DNA of 64,000 nucleotides, from NCBI RefSeq assembly GCF_963924675.1, contig NC_089219.1, positions 146,340,288-146,404,287 of the forward strand. The letters are read 5' to 3'. Positions within the stretch are counted from its first letter, which is position 1, and each line of letters begins with the position of its first letter. The position numbers and the translations under genes are program-made. This stretch comes from Phocoena phocoena (lineage: Eukaryota; Chordata; Mammalia; Artiodactyla; Phocoenidae). The notes beneath the pieces were generated by a model that searched no databases, was not told the origin of the DNA, and saw only the letters and a program-made list of their open reading frames with translations. Positions 1-10,120 of the stretch are shown piece after piece.

Positions 1-129
1 GACTCTGCTGAGGGATGGGGTGGAGGAGAAGTAAAGGGCCCTTGTGGGCACCTTTTCTCCATCAGGGCCCAGCATTTTATGCACACAAACCCATTCTACA
101 TCCAGGGTGGTGGTTAGGGTATGGGTTTT

Positions 130-290
130 GGAGAGAGACAGATGAGGGCTGGAGTCCCGTGACCTGTCTTTATCACCCCGGGCACATCGCTTTGGTGTCT
201 TTGGGGATAACAGTAGTATAGCTTCATGGGACTCTTGTGAGGGTTAAAGGAATAATGCGTGTACAGTCCTTGGCACGGGGCTCAGGAAAC
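130..290 (+). mobile_element. MIR SINE fragment (sense)
   Basis: The right part (about 205-290) follows the MIR 3' half: a TTGTGAGGGTTAAA-like segment, then a stretch ending in CCTTGGCAC. The left part is weakly matched. This is an old, diverged SINE relic. The 5' boundary is uncertain. Confidence 0.5.
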
Positions 291-299
291 TATTACTCC

Positions 300-475
300 T
301 CCTCACTACAATCCCAGGAGGCAAATAGTCTCCTCAACCAACCGCAAAATGAGGTTTAGTGAGATTAAGTATTACTCTAGATTATCCGTTGAGATAAATT
401 ATTAAACTAGATTGAGTATTCATCTAGGCTAGGCCTAGATTCAAATCTGGGCCTCCAAAGCTCTTGATTTTTCCC
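300..475 (-). mobile_element. MIR SINE fragment (antisense)
   Basis: The stretch reads as antisense MIR: AAAATGAGGTTTAGTGAG (the diverged cytosine-poor end of the core) and, near 448-470, GATTCAAATCTGGGCC, which is the complement of the tRNA-derived B-box region. The middle is heavily diverged, so the family call rests on the two ends. Confidence 0.45.
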
Positions 476-540
476 TTAATGAACCACTTAAACCTGTGGG
501 AGTTTTCCAGGATTTCACTATTCTCTGAAGCACAGATTGA

Positions 541-960
541 TTTCATTCAACAAATATTTATTGAATGTCTATTATGCAGAAGGCACTGTCCTAAGTGCTA
601 GGGACAGAAACACAAATCCCTACCCTTGTGAAGCTTCTGTTCTAGTAGAGACAAGATAAAGAAGTAAACTATCATCAGATTAAATTCTAAGGAGAAAAAG
701 ATAAAGCAGGGAAGAGGGCTGAGTATGAATTTACTTGTGTCTATGTTGGAGAGGATGGCTGTTGTTGATATTCTAGATATAAAGGCCGGGAAAGCCTGTA
801 TGAATGAAAAACAGATATTTGAGTAAGAGCTAAGAGGGAGGGGAAGCAAGCCCCTCAATTTCTGGGAGAAGAGCCTTCCAGGTAGAGGAAATAACAAAGC
901 AGGAGCCCTGAGGTGGGAGCCGGCCAGCTCTTGGAGGACAGAAATGGAGGCCATTGAGGG
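541..960 (-). mobile_element. L2 LINE 3' end (antisense)
   Basis: The segment opens with the complement of the L2 3' terminus (TTCAACAAATATTTATTG, then a GGCACTGTCCTAAGTGCTAGGGA block). It continues through the 3' UTR to GCAGGAGCCCTGAGGTGGGAG. About 420 bp of a 5'-truncated copy is present. Reading frames across it are by-products of the repeat. Confidence 0.8.
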
Positions 961-1390
961 AAGGTCTCTTCCAGGAAAACATTTCTCTGTTCTTTGAACA
1001 GACTGGAAATCAGATTTCTCCCCCAAAGTAGGTTTTCCTAACATTTGGACTTCCCTTTAATCAGCCACCAGCCCTTTGTTGGGTCATTAAAGCCTGGGGT
1101 TGAAAAAACCCCGAGGAGCAGGGCTGGTTTAGTGGTGTTCTGGTTTGTTGTGTAACAGCAGTGCCTGCCTTGGTCAGAGTTCTGTGCGTGAAAGTCAACC
1201 CACTGGATGACAGGCTCCAGCCCTAAGGCCTCCTAGGTCCCATGCATCCTAGGGGCCATTTCTCTGAGCCTGACCTTGACCTCATCTTGCTGCTTGGACT
1301 CCTGGAGCCTTGAGCAAATGCTTTATTCCAGAAGTAGGGATCTCCCGGTTTGATTTTGCCTCGCTGGAAGAAGGAGCCTGCTGAATGCAA
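961..1390. other. Single-copy-looking DNA, no gene seen
   Basis: About 430 bp with no repeat I can name, no long reading frame and no convincing splice-site pair. The composition is average. Confidence 0.4.
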
Positions 1391-1595
1391 CAGGCGAGAG
1401 CATGGACTTTGGAACCGGAGAATTCGTTTAAGTGCTCAGTCTGGCATTCACGAGTTATATAACCTTGAGCAAGTTATTAACCTGCAAAAAGTCTTAGGAG
1501 ACTAAGTTCAAGTGCGGTGATATAGGGAGCGTGCCTAGCCCAGCGCTAGCTCTTAGTGGAAGCTCAATAGATGGTCACTACGATTATTTTTACAT
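1391..1595 (+). mobile_element. MIR SINE (sense, nearly full length)
   Basis: The layout matches MIR from the tRNA-like head (GAGAGCATGGACTTTGGA) through the core (ACCTTGAGCAAGTTATTAACC) to the tail (AGCTCAATAGATGGT). About 205 bp survives with substitutions and small gaps. Confidence 0.75.
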
Positions 1596-2558
1596 TTTTA
1601 GAGCAGAACAGCCACCCCACTACTCTGTCCAATTCTTAATCCTTACCCAAGACTGATAAAATTGTGGTCCCTGCACGTCCAGAATTGCAACTGAAAATGG
1701 GCATCATGACCTCCATATGCAAAGTAGACATGCATTGGAGCAACAGGGACTGAAGTGGGGGCGGAGCCAAATCACAAAAGCCGAATTCAGTCAATGTCTG
1801 ATTACCTGCCCTTTCCTGACCTAGAAGGAGTTACATGTCTTTCCCATTTGATCTTGGAACACGGTACTCTCCTTGTTCCATTCTTAGGCTCATCATTTAC
1901 AGATGGATTCTGGTGAATTGAAACCTGTTTTGAACGTGGCAAGAGACATCACTATTTCCAAAAAATCTATGTTGCGTGTGTTTTAAGAATGTAGATTCAC
2001 AGAGGCTTTGGTTTGCTAATTCAGATTTGTCATATTTTGATATTCTGTTTTTGTCTCTGTGTGTTTGCAGAATTATTTGCTTTCTGTCAAATATATCTGT
2101 GGATATCCATGAAGTCGTAGATTCAAAGGCTTTTCCCTAGAGTTTTACTTTCCCCATATATGTGGGCTTTGTTGGGGGTAGAGGGAAGGTCATTGGCCTG
2201 GGATTAAACGTTTCCAGGGGAAAACCTACTTGGAACAGGGGAAGTCACTGAGTTAATGGTAATCACAAGCAATTGAAGGCCTGCAGAGATGAAGAATCTT
2301 CACCCCAGCTGCCTTCTCCTCTGTCCTAAGGCTCCTCTGGTCAGTGAGGCCCAAACAATCTACTCAACTTTGGGGTTTAAAAAGATAAACTAAGTTTTAA
2401 TTGCACAATTTATACTCAGATGCATTCTCCTAGTCAATAATTAATATAATACTGATAAGGCTCAAGGAAGTTTCCTTCTATTTGTTTTCTAGGAGTTTTA
2501 AAAAAATAATGGCTTTTGAATTTATCAAAGGTTTTTTATTCTATTTTTATGATCATAT
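1596..2558. other. Non-repetitive AT-leaning DNA
   Basis: No coding region is recognised. A pyrimidine-rich tract followed by TTTGCAG near 2062-2070 resembles a splice acceptor, but the frame after it stops quickly and no donor follows. The AT content rises from 2400 towards the LTR. Confidence 0.35.
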
Positions 2559-3165
2559 TGAAACAGGAGAGAAGGGGGCAGGGCACAACGTTTAAAAGAA
2601 TTACATAGCCATAGGACATGACAAAAACTGGTTAGAATCAACTAGATCCAAGATGGTGGAAGATTCGATTTCCAGTAGACCTTGAGCCTCATTATATGCT
2701 CATTGTAATACATTAGCTAAATGGCACACCCACCAGTGCCATGACAGTTCTGAGGCCAACCATAAAAGGTCAAAAAGGGGGCGGTGGCCCAATTCCTGGA
2801 AATCTCCACCCCTCCCACAAAATAACAGGAATAATCCTCCCACTCATTAGCCTGTGAACTTACCCAGCCCATAAAAACTAACCGCACCATATTTCAAGGC
2901 CTCTTGTCTTCTGAGATGGCCCACACTCTGTCTGTGGAGTGTGTTTCTCTCTAAATAAATCACTTCTTATCTATCACTTTGTCTCTCACTGAATTCTTTC
3001 TGTGACAAGACTCCAAGAACCTGAGCTTCCTTAAGTCCTGAGACGATGTCTGTGATCTCAGTTAAAGGACCATGGTTTCAAGTCCCAGTGTGGGTTTTGG
3101 CTGGGTCCTGGTGCGTGGGTTCAAGTCTCAATCTGAGTTACATGGTTTCAATATGGTTTTGTCTT
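2559..3165 (+). mobile_element. Probable solo LTR of an old ERV1-like retrovirus
   Basis: The stretch resembles a class I endogenous retroviral LTR in sense orientation. It has a GAC/ATG-rich U3, a 'CCCATAAAAACTAACC' TATA-like stretch at about 2869-2884, then an AATAAA polyadenylation signal near 2955 (inside CTCTAAATAAATCAC), followed by a U5-like segment. No gag, pol or env sequence follows, so it is probably a solo LTR left by recombination. I did not find clear target duplications, and the exact family is not assigned. The 3' boundary is a guess. Confidence 0.6.
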
Positions 3166-3217
3166 TTAATCTCCATCCCTCTAAGATCCTCAATTTGGTA
3201 TCATTCAAGACCTTTTC

Positions 3218-3402
3218 CTATGTATATAAATACAAATATATATATATTAATATATATAAATACCTATGTGTATATGCATATATAGGTATTAAATTGATAT
3301 GAGTTTTATATTAAAATAGGTTTTCAAGCCTATACATATGTATATAAATTATTATATGTGTATATATATATTATTTATATATAATTAATACATGTATTAA
3401 TT
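3218..3402. repeat. AT-rich simple repeat, TATA-type
   Basis: Runs of TATATA alternate with TAAATAC and TGTATA. The tract is imperfect and probably decayed. It lies between the LTR and the antisense L1 block. Confidence 0.85.
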
Positions 3403-3404
3403 TA

Positions 3405-4218
3405 TGCAGGATTGTTTTCTGTGGAGGTGTTTCCCAACTGAATCATTTTGCAACTCCACAAATGTAGTTCTTAAAGATCTACCTTTTCATTTGTAACTGA
3501 TATGCAGTGTTCCCTAGTGATGAGTTTATTTGGTCAGACTCCTATTGATGGATATTTAGGGTGGTCTAGTTTTTCACTCTTGGAGAAAATGTGGCAATGA
3601 ATCTCTTTAACCATGTTTCCTCATGCACTTGGATCTGCCTTTTAAGAAAGTTAATTTTGTAACTTCCCTGGTGGCACAGTGGTTAAGAATCCGCCTGCCA
3701 ATGCAGGGGATATGGGTTCGAGCCCTGGTCCCAGAAGATCCCACATGTTGCGGAGCAACTAAACCCATGTGCCACAACTACTGAGCCTGTGCGCCTACAG
3801 CCCGTGCTCTGCAACAAGACAAGCCACTGCAATGAGAAGCTCATGCACTGCAACGAAGACTAGCCCTCGCTCGTCACAACTAGAGAAAGCCTGCATGTGG
3901 CAACAAAGACTCAACGCAGCCAAAAATTAATAATTAATTAATTAATTTTTAAAAAAATTCGATTTTAAGAAATGTCGTGGGGTATACGTAATTTAAATTT
4001 AATAGATACTACCAATTTCCCTTCAGAATGGCAGTTTCAATTCCCACCAACAATGCATGAGAGTTCTTGAAAATTTTTCAGATTATTAAAGCAAGGTTTT
4101 TGTCAAAAGTCTGTGGTACTTCAATTTTGTTTTAATTTGTATATATCTGAATATCAGTAGAGTGTCTTTTCATGTCTTTATTGGCTATTGGCCACTGATA
4201 TTTCCTCTTCAGTGAATT
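3405..4218 (-). mobile_element. Ancient L1 3' UTR fragment (antisense), split by a SINE
   Basis: Outside the SINE at 3661-3955, the sequence follows antisense L1M 3' UTR. It includes a 'CTATTGATGGATATTTAGG' segment, a 'TTCCCACCAACAATGCATGAG' segment and 'GTGTCTTTTCATGTCTTTATTGG'. The two sides read continuously across the SINE, so the SINE inserted later. Confidence 0.7.
3661..3955 (+). mobile_element. CHR-type SINE, long form (sense)
   Basis: The head reads AACTTCCCTGGTGGCACAG and contains a tRNA-like B box (GGGTTCGAGCC). The body has the CACAACTACTGAGCC and CACAACTAGAGAAAGCC blocks of the long subtype. The tail is AATT-repeat rich. It is embedded in an antisense L1. Confidence 0.9.
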
Positions 4219-4560
4219 TCTTTTTATTTATTTATATTTGGCTGTGTTGGTTCTTTGTTGCTGCTCGCGGGCTTTCTCTAGTTGCAGCGAGCAGGGGCTA
4301 CTCTTTGTTGCGGTGCGCGGGCTTCTCATCGTGGTGGCTTCTCTTGTTACGGAGCACGGGCTCTAGGCATGCAGGCTTCAGTAGTTGTGGCACGTGGGCT
4401 CAGTAGTTGTGGCTTGCGGGCTCTAGAGCGCAGGCTCAATAGTTGTGGAGCACGGGCTTAGTTGCTCCGCGGCATGTGGGACCTTCCCGGACCAGGGCAT
4501 GAGCCTGTGCCCCCTGCATTGGCAGGAGGATTCTTAGCCACTGCGCCACCAGGGAAGTCC
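4219..4560 (-). mobile_element. CHR-type SINE, long form (antisense)
   Basis: A T-rich tail (TTTATTTATTTA) leads into GGCTGTGTTGG. The complement of the body follows, ending in the head signature CCACCAGGGAAGTCCC. The copy is nearly full length. Reading frames here are repeat artefacts. Confidence 0.9.
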
Positions 4561-4639
4561 CTGCTGGGTTTTTTTGTTTGTATGTCTGTTTTGTTTCTGA
4601 AGTCCAGACTTAATTCTTTTATAAAGACAATTTTTTTTT

Positions 4640-4768
4640 AACTTTCTTTTTTTTTTTTTGGCCGCACCACATGGAATGTGGGATCCTAGTTCCCCGACAA
4701 GAGCTCGATCCCGCCTCCCATGCACGGAAGCATGGAGTCCTAACCACTGGCCCACCAGGGAAGTCCCT
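4640..4768 (-). mobile_element. Short CHR-type SINE (antisense)
   Basis: A poly-T run precedes GGCCGCACC, then a diverged body with CTAGTTCCCCGAC and the head signature CCACCAGGGAAGTCCC. At about 130 bp it belongs to the older short form that ends with a GGCCNCNCC-type element. Confidence 0.85.
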
Positions 4769-5055
4769 ACAGACAATATTTTTAGAGAAGTTTTAGGTCA
4801 CAGCAAAATTAGAGGAAGGTACAGAGATTTCCCATCTACCCCCCTATGTGCACAGCCTCCCCTATTACCAACATCTCCCACCAGAGTGGTTACAATTGAT
4901 GAATTGACATTGAAAGGTCATAATCATCCAAAGTCCACAGTTGACATTAGGGTTCACTCTTGGTGTTGTATAGTCTATGGGTCTGGCCAAATATATAATG
5001 ACATGTATCCATCATTACCCCTTCACTTTTTCATGTCGTTAATTTGGTGAAAAAG
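4769..5055 (-). mobile_element. L1 3' UTR fragment (antisense)
   Basis: This is recognisable antisense L1M 3' UTR, for example the 'GGGTTCACTCTTGGTGTTG' block followed by 'TATAATGACATGTATCCA'. It is 5' truncated. The short reading frame over it is not a gene. Confidence 0.7.
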
Positions 5056-5335
5056 CTGGTCATTTTTCCTGAAAAGTTTCCCACATTCAAGAGGTATCTG
5101 CCTCTGCACTCTGTCTTTAATGTATCCAGTATTTCCTGAACGTAGTTAGATCTAAAATCTTTATTAGATTCAGGTTCAAATATTTTGGCAAGTTTATCTA
5201 TGACATTGTTTAAGGGGTTGACTAGTGTGTGAAAGCTACCTTTTTTTGTTCTGTTTTGTTTACATTTTATATTTGGCCATCTTGTTAAATTCTCTAATTA
5301 GTTCTAATAATCTGTCAATTAATTTTCTTGAATGT

Positions 5336-5522
5336 TCAATATTTATTTATTTATTTATTTGTCTGCATCAGGTCTTAGTTGCGGCACATGGGATCTTTTG
5401 TTGTGGTGCTCGGACTTAGTTGCCCTGAGGCACATGGGATCTTAGTTCCCCGATCAGGGATCGGACGGCGTCCCCCACTTTGCCAGACAGATTCTTAACC
5501 ATTGGACCACCAGGGAAGTCCC
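5336..5522 (-). mobile_element. CHR-type SINE, older short form (antisense)
   Basis: An ATTT-repeat tail is followed by a diverged body with two CACATGGGATCTT blocks and the head signature GGACCACCAGGGAAGTCCC. The duplicated CACATGGGATCTT block, about 45 bp apart, distinguishes this copy. Confidence 0.85.
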
Positions 5523-6010
5523 AACTTTACAATTATTTAATATGTATTTAAGATTATGAATGTTCTTCTGACTACTGATATGGCTGAATTCCTACAGATC
5601 TTGATATGTACTAATCGCATTCTGGATCTTTTCCAAAGAATGTGTCATCACCATTTTGACTTCTTATTTAATCCAAAGGTATGTAAAACTTTGGGGAGCT
5701 ATTATTTATTTCATGGTTTCTAATTTTACTGTATCTTGGTTAAAGAATGAGGCTGTATGAAGTCAACATTTTGGAATTTGCAGAAATTTCTTTTGTGGTC
5801 AGTTCATGATCAATTTTGTTCAGATTTCACATGTATTTCATTTGTTTGTTGGGAGCAATTTGTTAATTTGTGTTATTAAATCCTCCATATCTGTAATTAT
5901 TTTTTATCTGCTTGATTAGTCATTTTCTGAGAGAAATGTGTGAACTGTATATTTGTCAATATCTACTTGTGAGTCTATCAGGTTTTACTTTATATATTTC
6001 AGTGTGTTTT

Positions 6011-6333
6011 TTTTTAATTAGTTAATTAATTTTTGGCTGCATTGGATCTTCGTTGCTTCACGCAGCCTTTCTCTAGTTGCAGTGAGCGGGGGCTACTCTT
6101 CGTTGTGGTGCGTGAGCTTCTCATTGTGGTGGCTTCTCTTGTTGTGGAGCACAGGCTCTAGGTGTGTGGGCTTCAGCAGTTGTGGCTCACGGGCTCTAGA
6201 GCGCAGGCTCAGTAGTTGTGGCGCACGGGCTTAGTTGCTCTGCAGCATGTGGGATCTTCAGGGACCAGGGCTCGAACCCATGTCTCCTGCATTGGCAGGT
6301 GGATTCTTAACCACTTCACCACCAGGGAAGCCC
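6011..6333 (-). mobile_element. CHR-type SINE, long form, with target duplication (antisense)
   Basis: The element runs from a T-rich tail to CCACCAGGGAAGCCC. It is flanked by TCAGTGTGTTTT (5999-6010) and TCAATGTGTTTT (6334-6345), a target-site duplication with one change. It interrupts antisense L1 ORF2 sequence. Confidence 0.92.
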
Positions 6334-6365
6334 TCAATGTGTTTTATGCATATCAATATCATCAT

Positions 6366-6416
6366 TTATATATATATAATATATATAACTAATATATATA
6401 TTATATATAATATCTT
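6366..6416. repeat. TA-rich microsatellite
   Basis: Imperfect TATATA runs with AATAT interruptions lie directly after the SINE target duplication. Confidence 0.85.
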
Positions 6417-7039
6417 CTTGAGAGAGTGCTCCTTTTATTAATATAAAATATTCCTTTTTATCACTTTTAATGCCTTTCATTTCGAATTCTATTTAGTCTG
6501 ACATTTGTATTGTTACACCTACTTTCATTTTTTTTACATTTGCAGGACATATCTTCTTCCATTTCTTTATTTTCCATTTTCCTATGTCATTAAATAATAA
6601 ATAACTCTTGTTCAAAGCCTATGGCTGGATACATTTTTAAAATCCAATCATAGATTCAGTTTTTTAATAGGCAAATTTAACCTATTCATATTGACTGAGA
6701 CTACTGATTTATTTTACACTTGGTCATGCCATTTTGTGTGTGTTTTATATTTCCATACTTTATAGTTTTGCTTTTATTTTTATTTTCTGCTTTTTGTTCC
6801 ACTTTATTTCCTCTACTTATTAGAAAGTTTTACCTTCTACTTACATTCTTGCAGGTATTTCAACCCTTTAAAATATTTAACATATATTCTTAAGTCTACT
6901 GTTTTCTAACAATTCAGTCTAGAATTCAGTCTTATCTATATTAATTCCTTGAGTAAGATATGAAACATGGCACATCTTTACTTTCTCCTCTCTCTTTTTA
7001 CTGCACAGCCATCCGTGCTGACATTTTTGTATGGCATAT

Positions 7040-8520
7040 TTTTTCATTGTGATTTAAATATACATAACAAAGTGTACCATTTTAACCATTTAAAACATAA
7101 AATTCAGTGGTATTAAGTACTCTCACATTGTTGTGCAACCATCACCGCTATCCTTTTTCAGAATGTTTTCATCATTCCAAACAGAAACTGCTTCCCTATT
7201 AAACATAACTCCCGGGCTTCCCTGGTGGCGCAGTGGTTGAGAGTCCGCCTGCTGCTGCAGGGGACGCGGGTTCGTGCCCCAGTCCGGGAAGATCCCACGT
7301 GCCGCAGAGTGGCTGGGCCCGTGAGCCATGGCCGCTGAGCCTGCGCGTCCGAAGCCTGTGCTCCGCAACGGGAGAGGCCACAACAGTGACAGGCCCGCGT
7401 GCCGCAAAAAAAAAAAAAAAACATAACTCCTCTTTACCTTCTTCCGCCAGAACCTTGGTAACATCTATTATACTTTCTGTCTTTATGTATTCACCTATTC
7501 TAGGTACCCTACATAGTTGCACTCATATAAATTTGTCCTTTTGCGTCCGGCTCACTTCACTTAGCATGATATTTTCAAGGTTCATCTATGTTGTAGTATG
7601 TATCAGAATTTTATTATTTTTAAGGCTGAATTGTAAGGATATATGACGTTTGGTTTACCCATTCATCTGCTGATGAAAATTTAGGTTGTTTTCACCTTTC
7701 GGCTATTGGGAAAAATGCTACTATGAACATTGATATGTAAGTATCTTAGACCTTACTTTCAATGTTGAGGGGTGTATGCCTAAAAATGGAATTGTTGGAT
7801 CATATGGTAATTCTATGTTTAACTTTCTGAGAAAGCACCATACTGTTTTCCACAGTGGCTGCACCATTTTACATTCTTACCAGCAAGTCACCAGAGTTCT
7901 AATTTCTCCACTTCCTCCCCAACACTTGTTATTTTCCACTGTTATGATGACAGCTATCCTAACCGGTGTGAAGCAGCATTTTGTTGTGGTTTTAATTAGC
8001 ACTTCCCTAGTTACTAGTGTTGTAGAATATCTTTTCATGTGCTTATTGGTCATTTGTATATCTGTTTTGGAGAAATGTCTTTTGAAGTCCTTTATCCATT
8101 TTTTTATGTGGGTTACTTGTTTTTTGTTGTTGAATTTTAGGATTTCTTTATATATTTTGGGCATGAATCCTTATCAGCCATATGATTTTCTCCCATTCTG
8201 TGGGTTGTCTTTTCACTCTAGATAGTGTTTTTTGAGGCACAAAACTTTTTTACTTTTGATGAAGTCCAAGTTATCTATTCATTCCTTTGTTGCTGTGCTT
8301 TTTGTGTCATATTCAAGAAATCCTCTCAAATCCAGCGTCATGAAGCTTTTCCCTCATGTTTTCTTCTAAGCCAGTTTTAGGTCCTTCATTTAGGTCTTTG
8401 ATCACTTTAAGTTAATTTTTGCATATGGCGTAAGGTAAGAGTCCAGTTTTACTCTTTGCATGTGGATACCTAGTTTTCCCAAAACTATTTGTTGAAAAGA
8501 CTGTCCGTTCCCCATTAAAT
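7040..8520 (-). mobile_element. L1 ORF2 C-terminus and 3' UTR (antisense), split by a SINE
   Basis: The right end is antisense ORF2 C-terminal coding sequence: the complement reads a degenerate version of the conserved ending with ACTGGATATCCACATGCAAA-like DNA at about 8450-8480. The 3' UTR follows leftwards to about 7040. Frames are interrupted. The 149-residue frame at 7776-8225 lies in this UTR and has no protein meaning. Confidence 0.8.
7213..7420 (+). mobile_element. CHR-type SINE, young short poly-A form (sense)
   Basis: It begins CGGGCTTCCCTGGTGGCGC and ends AGGCCCGCGTGCCGC plus a poly-A run. A perfect 10-bp target duplication ACATAACTCC sits at 7203-7212 and 7421-7430. The well-kept duplication and A-tail mark a recent insertion, placed inside an old antisense L1. 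Confidence 0.95.
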
Positions 8521-8526
8521 GACGTT

Positions 8527-8800
8527 ATGGGCTGAATTGTGCCCACTCCCCCAAATTCATATGTTGAAGTCCAAACACCCAATACCTCAGAATTTAACCA
8601 TATTTGGAGACAGGGTCTTCAAAGAAGTGACTAAGTTAAAATGAAGCTGATAGAGTGAGGCCCTGATACACTATGACTGACGTTGTTCTAAGAAGAAAGA
8701 AGCATTAGGGCTGTGTTTTCACAGAGAACAGGCCATGTGAGGACACAGTGAGAAGATGGCGATTTGCAGGCCAAAGAGAGAGGTCTCAGGAGAAATCAAA
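8527..8800 (+). mobile_element. MaLR LTR of MLT1 type (sense)
   Basis: The start ATGGGCTGAATTGTGCCC followed by AAATTCATATGTTGAAGTCC is the hallmark of MLT1/MST-like ERVL-MaLR LTRs. The body has GTGAGGACACAGTGAGAAGATGG at its right side. The 3' end fades near 8800. Confidence 0.8.
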
Positions 8801-8804
8801 CTGA

Positions 8805-8945
8805 ATTTAGTAATTTTAAATCTTCCAATCCATGAGCGTGGCTGTCTTTCCATGTCATCCATGTTGATATTACAAAGAGTAATTACCAAATTTAACAAGG
8901 GTCTAGTTCTAGGAATTTTTGTTTGTTTTTGCTTGTTTTTACAAT
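8805..8945 (-). mobile_element. L1 ORF2 fragment (antisense), probable
   Basis: The block AATCTTCCAATCCATGAGC (about 8819-8837) followed by TCTTTCCATG is a familiar antisense L1 ORF2 segment. It is only about 140 bp and its edges are poor. Confidence 0.5.
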
Positions 8946-8949
8946 AAAC

Positions 8950-9085
8950 GTTTATATACACCTAAATATAGATACAACATACAAATATGTATGTTGTACC
9001 AATAGATATACATATGCACATACATATATACATACATAACACTTTTTATATGTACACATACACAGACACACATATGTATTTCAGC
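8950..9085. repeat. AT-rich, TACATA/TATGTA-type simple sequence
   Basis: An imperfect alternation of TATA, TACATA and CACATA motifs, probably a decayed dinucleotide tract. Confidence 0.75.
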
Positions 9086-9094
9086 TTACTACTT

Positions 9095-9420
9095 TTTAAA
9101 AAATAAATTTATTTATTTTTGGCTGTGTTGAGTCTTTGTTGCTGCCCGCGGGCTTTCTCTAGTTGAGCCGAGCTGGGGCTACTCTTTGTTGCGGTGCATG
9201 GGCTTCTCATTGCGGTGGCTCCTCTTGTTGCAGAGCACGGGCTCTAGGTATACAGGCTTCAGTAGCTGTGGCTCGCGGGCTCTAGAGCGCAGGCTCAGTA
9301 GTTGTGGCGCACAGGCTTAGTTGTTCCACGGCATGTGGGATCTTCCAGGACCAGGGCTCGAACCCGTGTCCCCTGCATTGGCAGGCGGATTCTTAACCAT
9401 TGTGCCACCAGGGAAGTCCC
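9095..9420 (-). mobile_element. CHR-type SINE, long form, with target duplication (antisense)
   Basis: It runs from a TTTATTTATTT tail to CCACCAGGGAAGTCCC. Flanks are CAGCTTACTACTT (9082-9094) and CAGCTTACCACTT (9421-9433), which differ at one base. Confidence 0.93.
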
Positions 9421-9555
9421 CAGCTTACCACTTCTTGAAACTTACGTATTCCTCATGGATTCATTTTTCTTCTTTGGGGGATATATCTTTATTTCAGAGA
9501 GAGTCTAGTTTGGCTGGACAAGGAATTCTAGGTTCTGTTATTTCCCCTTAACACC

Positions 9556-9715
9556 TTAGTCTTTGCAAACACCCTTGAAGGGAGGTACACTTATCCCTAT
9601 TTGACAGATGTAGCTGCAGAGGCTTGGGGAAGTGAAGTAGTTTGCCCAAAGCCACATAGTTAAAACAAGGCAAACTGGGATTCGAACCCAACTCTTGCTT
9701 GTTCCAAGCTCAGAT
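9556..9715 (-). mobile_element. MIR SINE (antisense)
   Basis: Contains TTTGACAGATG, then GAAGTAGTTTGCCCAAAGCCACATAG and GGGATTCGAACCCAA, the complement of MIR core and B box in the right order. Confidence 0.8.
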
Positions 9716-9902
9716 ACTGAGGCACCTCTCAAAATACCAGGCTACCCTATGAGAGTGGACAGAAGGCTCTCAACTGTTTCCTCTGTCCCATCTTCTTCTT
9801 CCCTTCCCCAAAAATGGACAGAATTTTTTCTCCCCACAGGTGAATCTATCAACCAATGAATCAACTTCACTGTATTTAGATTTTTAAGAGTAGGAACTGG
9901 GA

Positions 9903-10106
9903 GGGCTTCCCTGGTGGCGCAGTGGTTGAGAGTCCGCCTGCCGATGCAGGGGGCACGGGTTCGTGCCCCGGTCTGGGAGGATCCCACATGCCGCGGAGCA
10001 GCTGGGCCCGTGAGCCATCGCCGCTGAGCCTGCGCGTCCAGAGCCTGTGCTCCGCAACGGGAGAGGCCACAACAGTGAGAGGCCCGCATACCGCAAAAAT
10101 AAAAAA
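9903..10106 (+). mobile_element. CHR-type SINE, young short poly-A form (sense)
   Basis: From GGGCTTCCCTGGTGGCGC to AGGCCCGCATACCGC plus an A-rich tail. A perfect 14-bp target duplication AGTAGGAACTGGGA is at 9889-9902 and 10107-10120. Recent insertion. Confidence 0.96.
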
Positions 10107-10120
10107 AGTAGGAACTGGGA

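Larger units (their letters stand above)
5056..7010 (-). mobile_element. L1 ORF2-derived mosaic (antisense)
   Basis: Between SINEs the sequence matches antisense L1 ORF2. The segments include 'TTAAATTCTCTAATTAGTTC' at about 5284, the 'TGATTAGTCATTTTCTGAGAG' region near 5914, and 'CATTTGCAGGACATATCTTC' at about 6537. All frames are broken by stops, so the reverse transcriptase is dead. Several L1 copies may be joined here. Confidence 0.65.

Noticed and set aside
2040..2130. Splice acceptor and exon
   Set aside because: The tract ends in TTTGCAG, but the following frame stops within about 15 codons and no donor follows.
3661..3955. tRNA gene
   Set aside because: The A/B-box-like head belongs to a tRNA-derived SINE; no folded tRNA with intact arms is visible.
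7776..8225. 149-residue plus frame
   Set aside because: Falls in antisense L1 3' UTR, which is non-coding.
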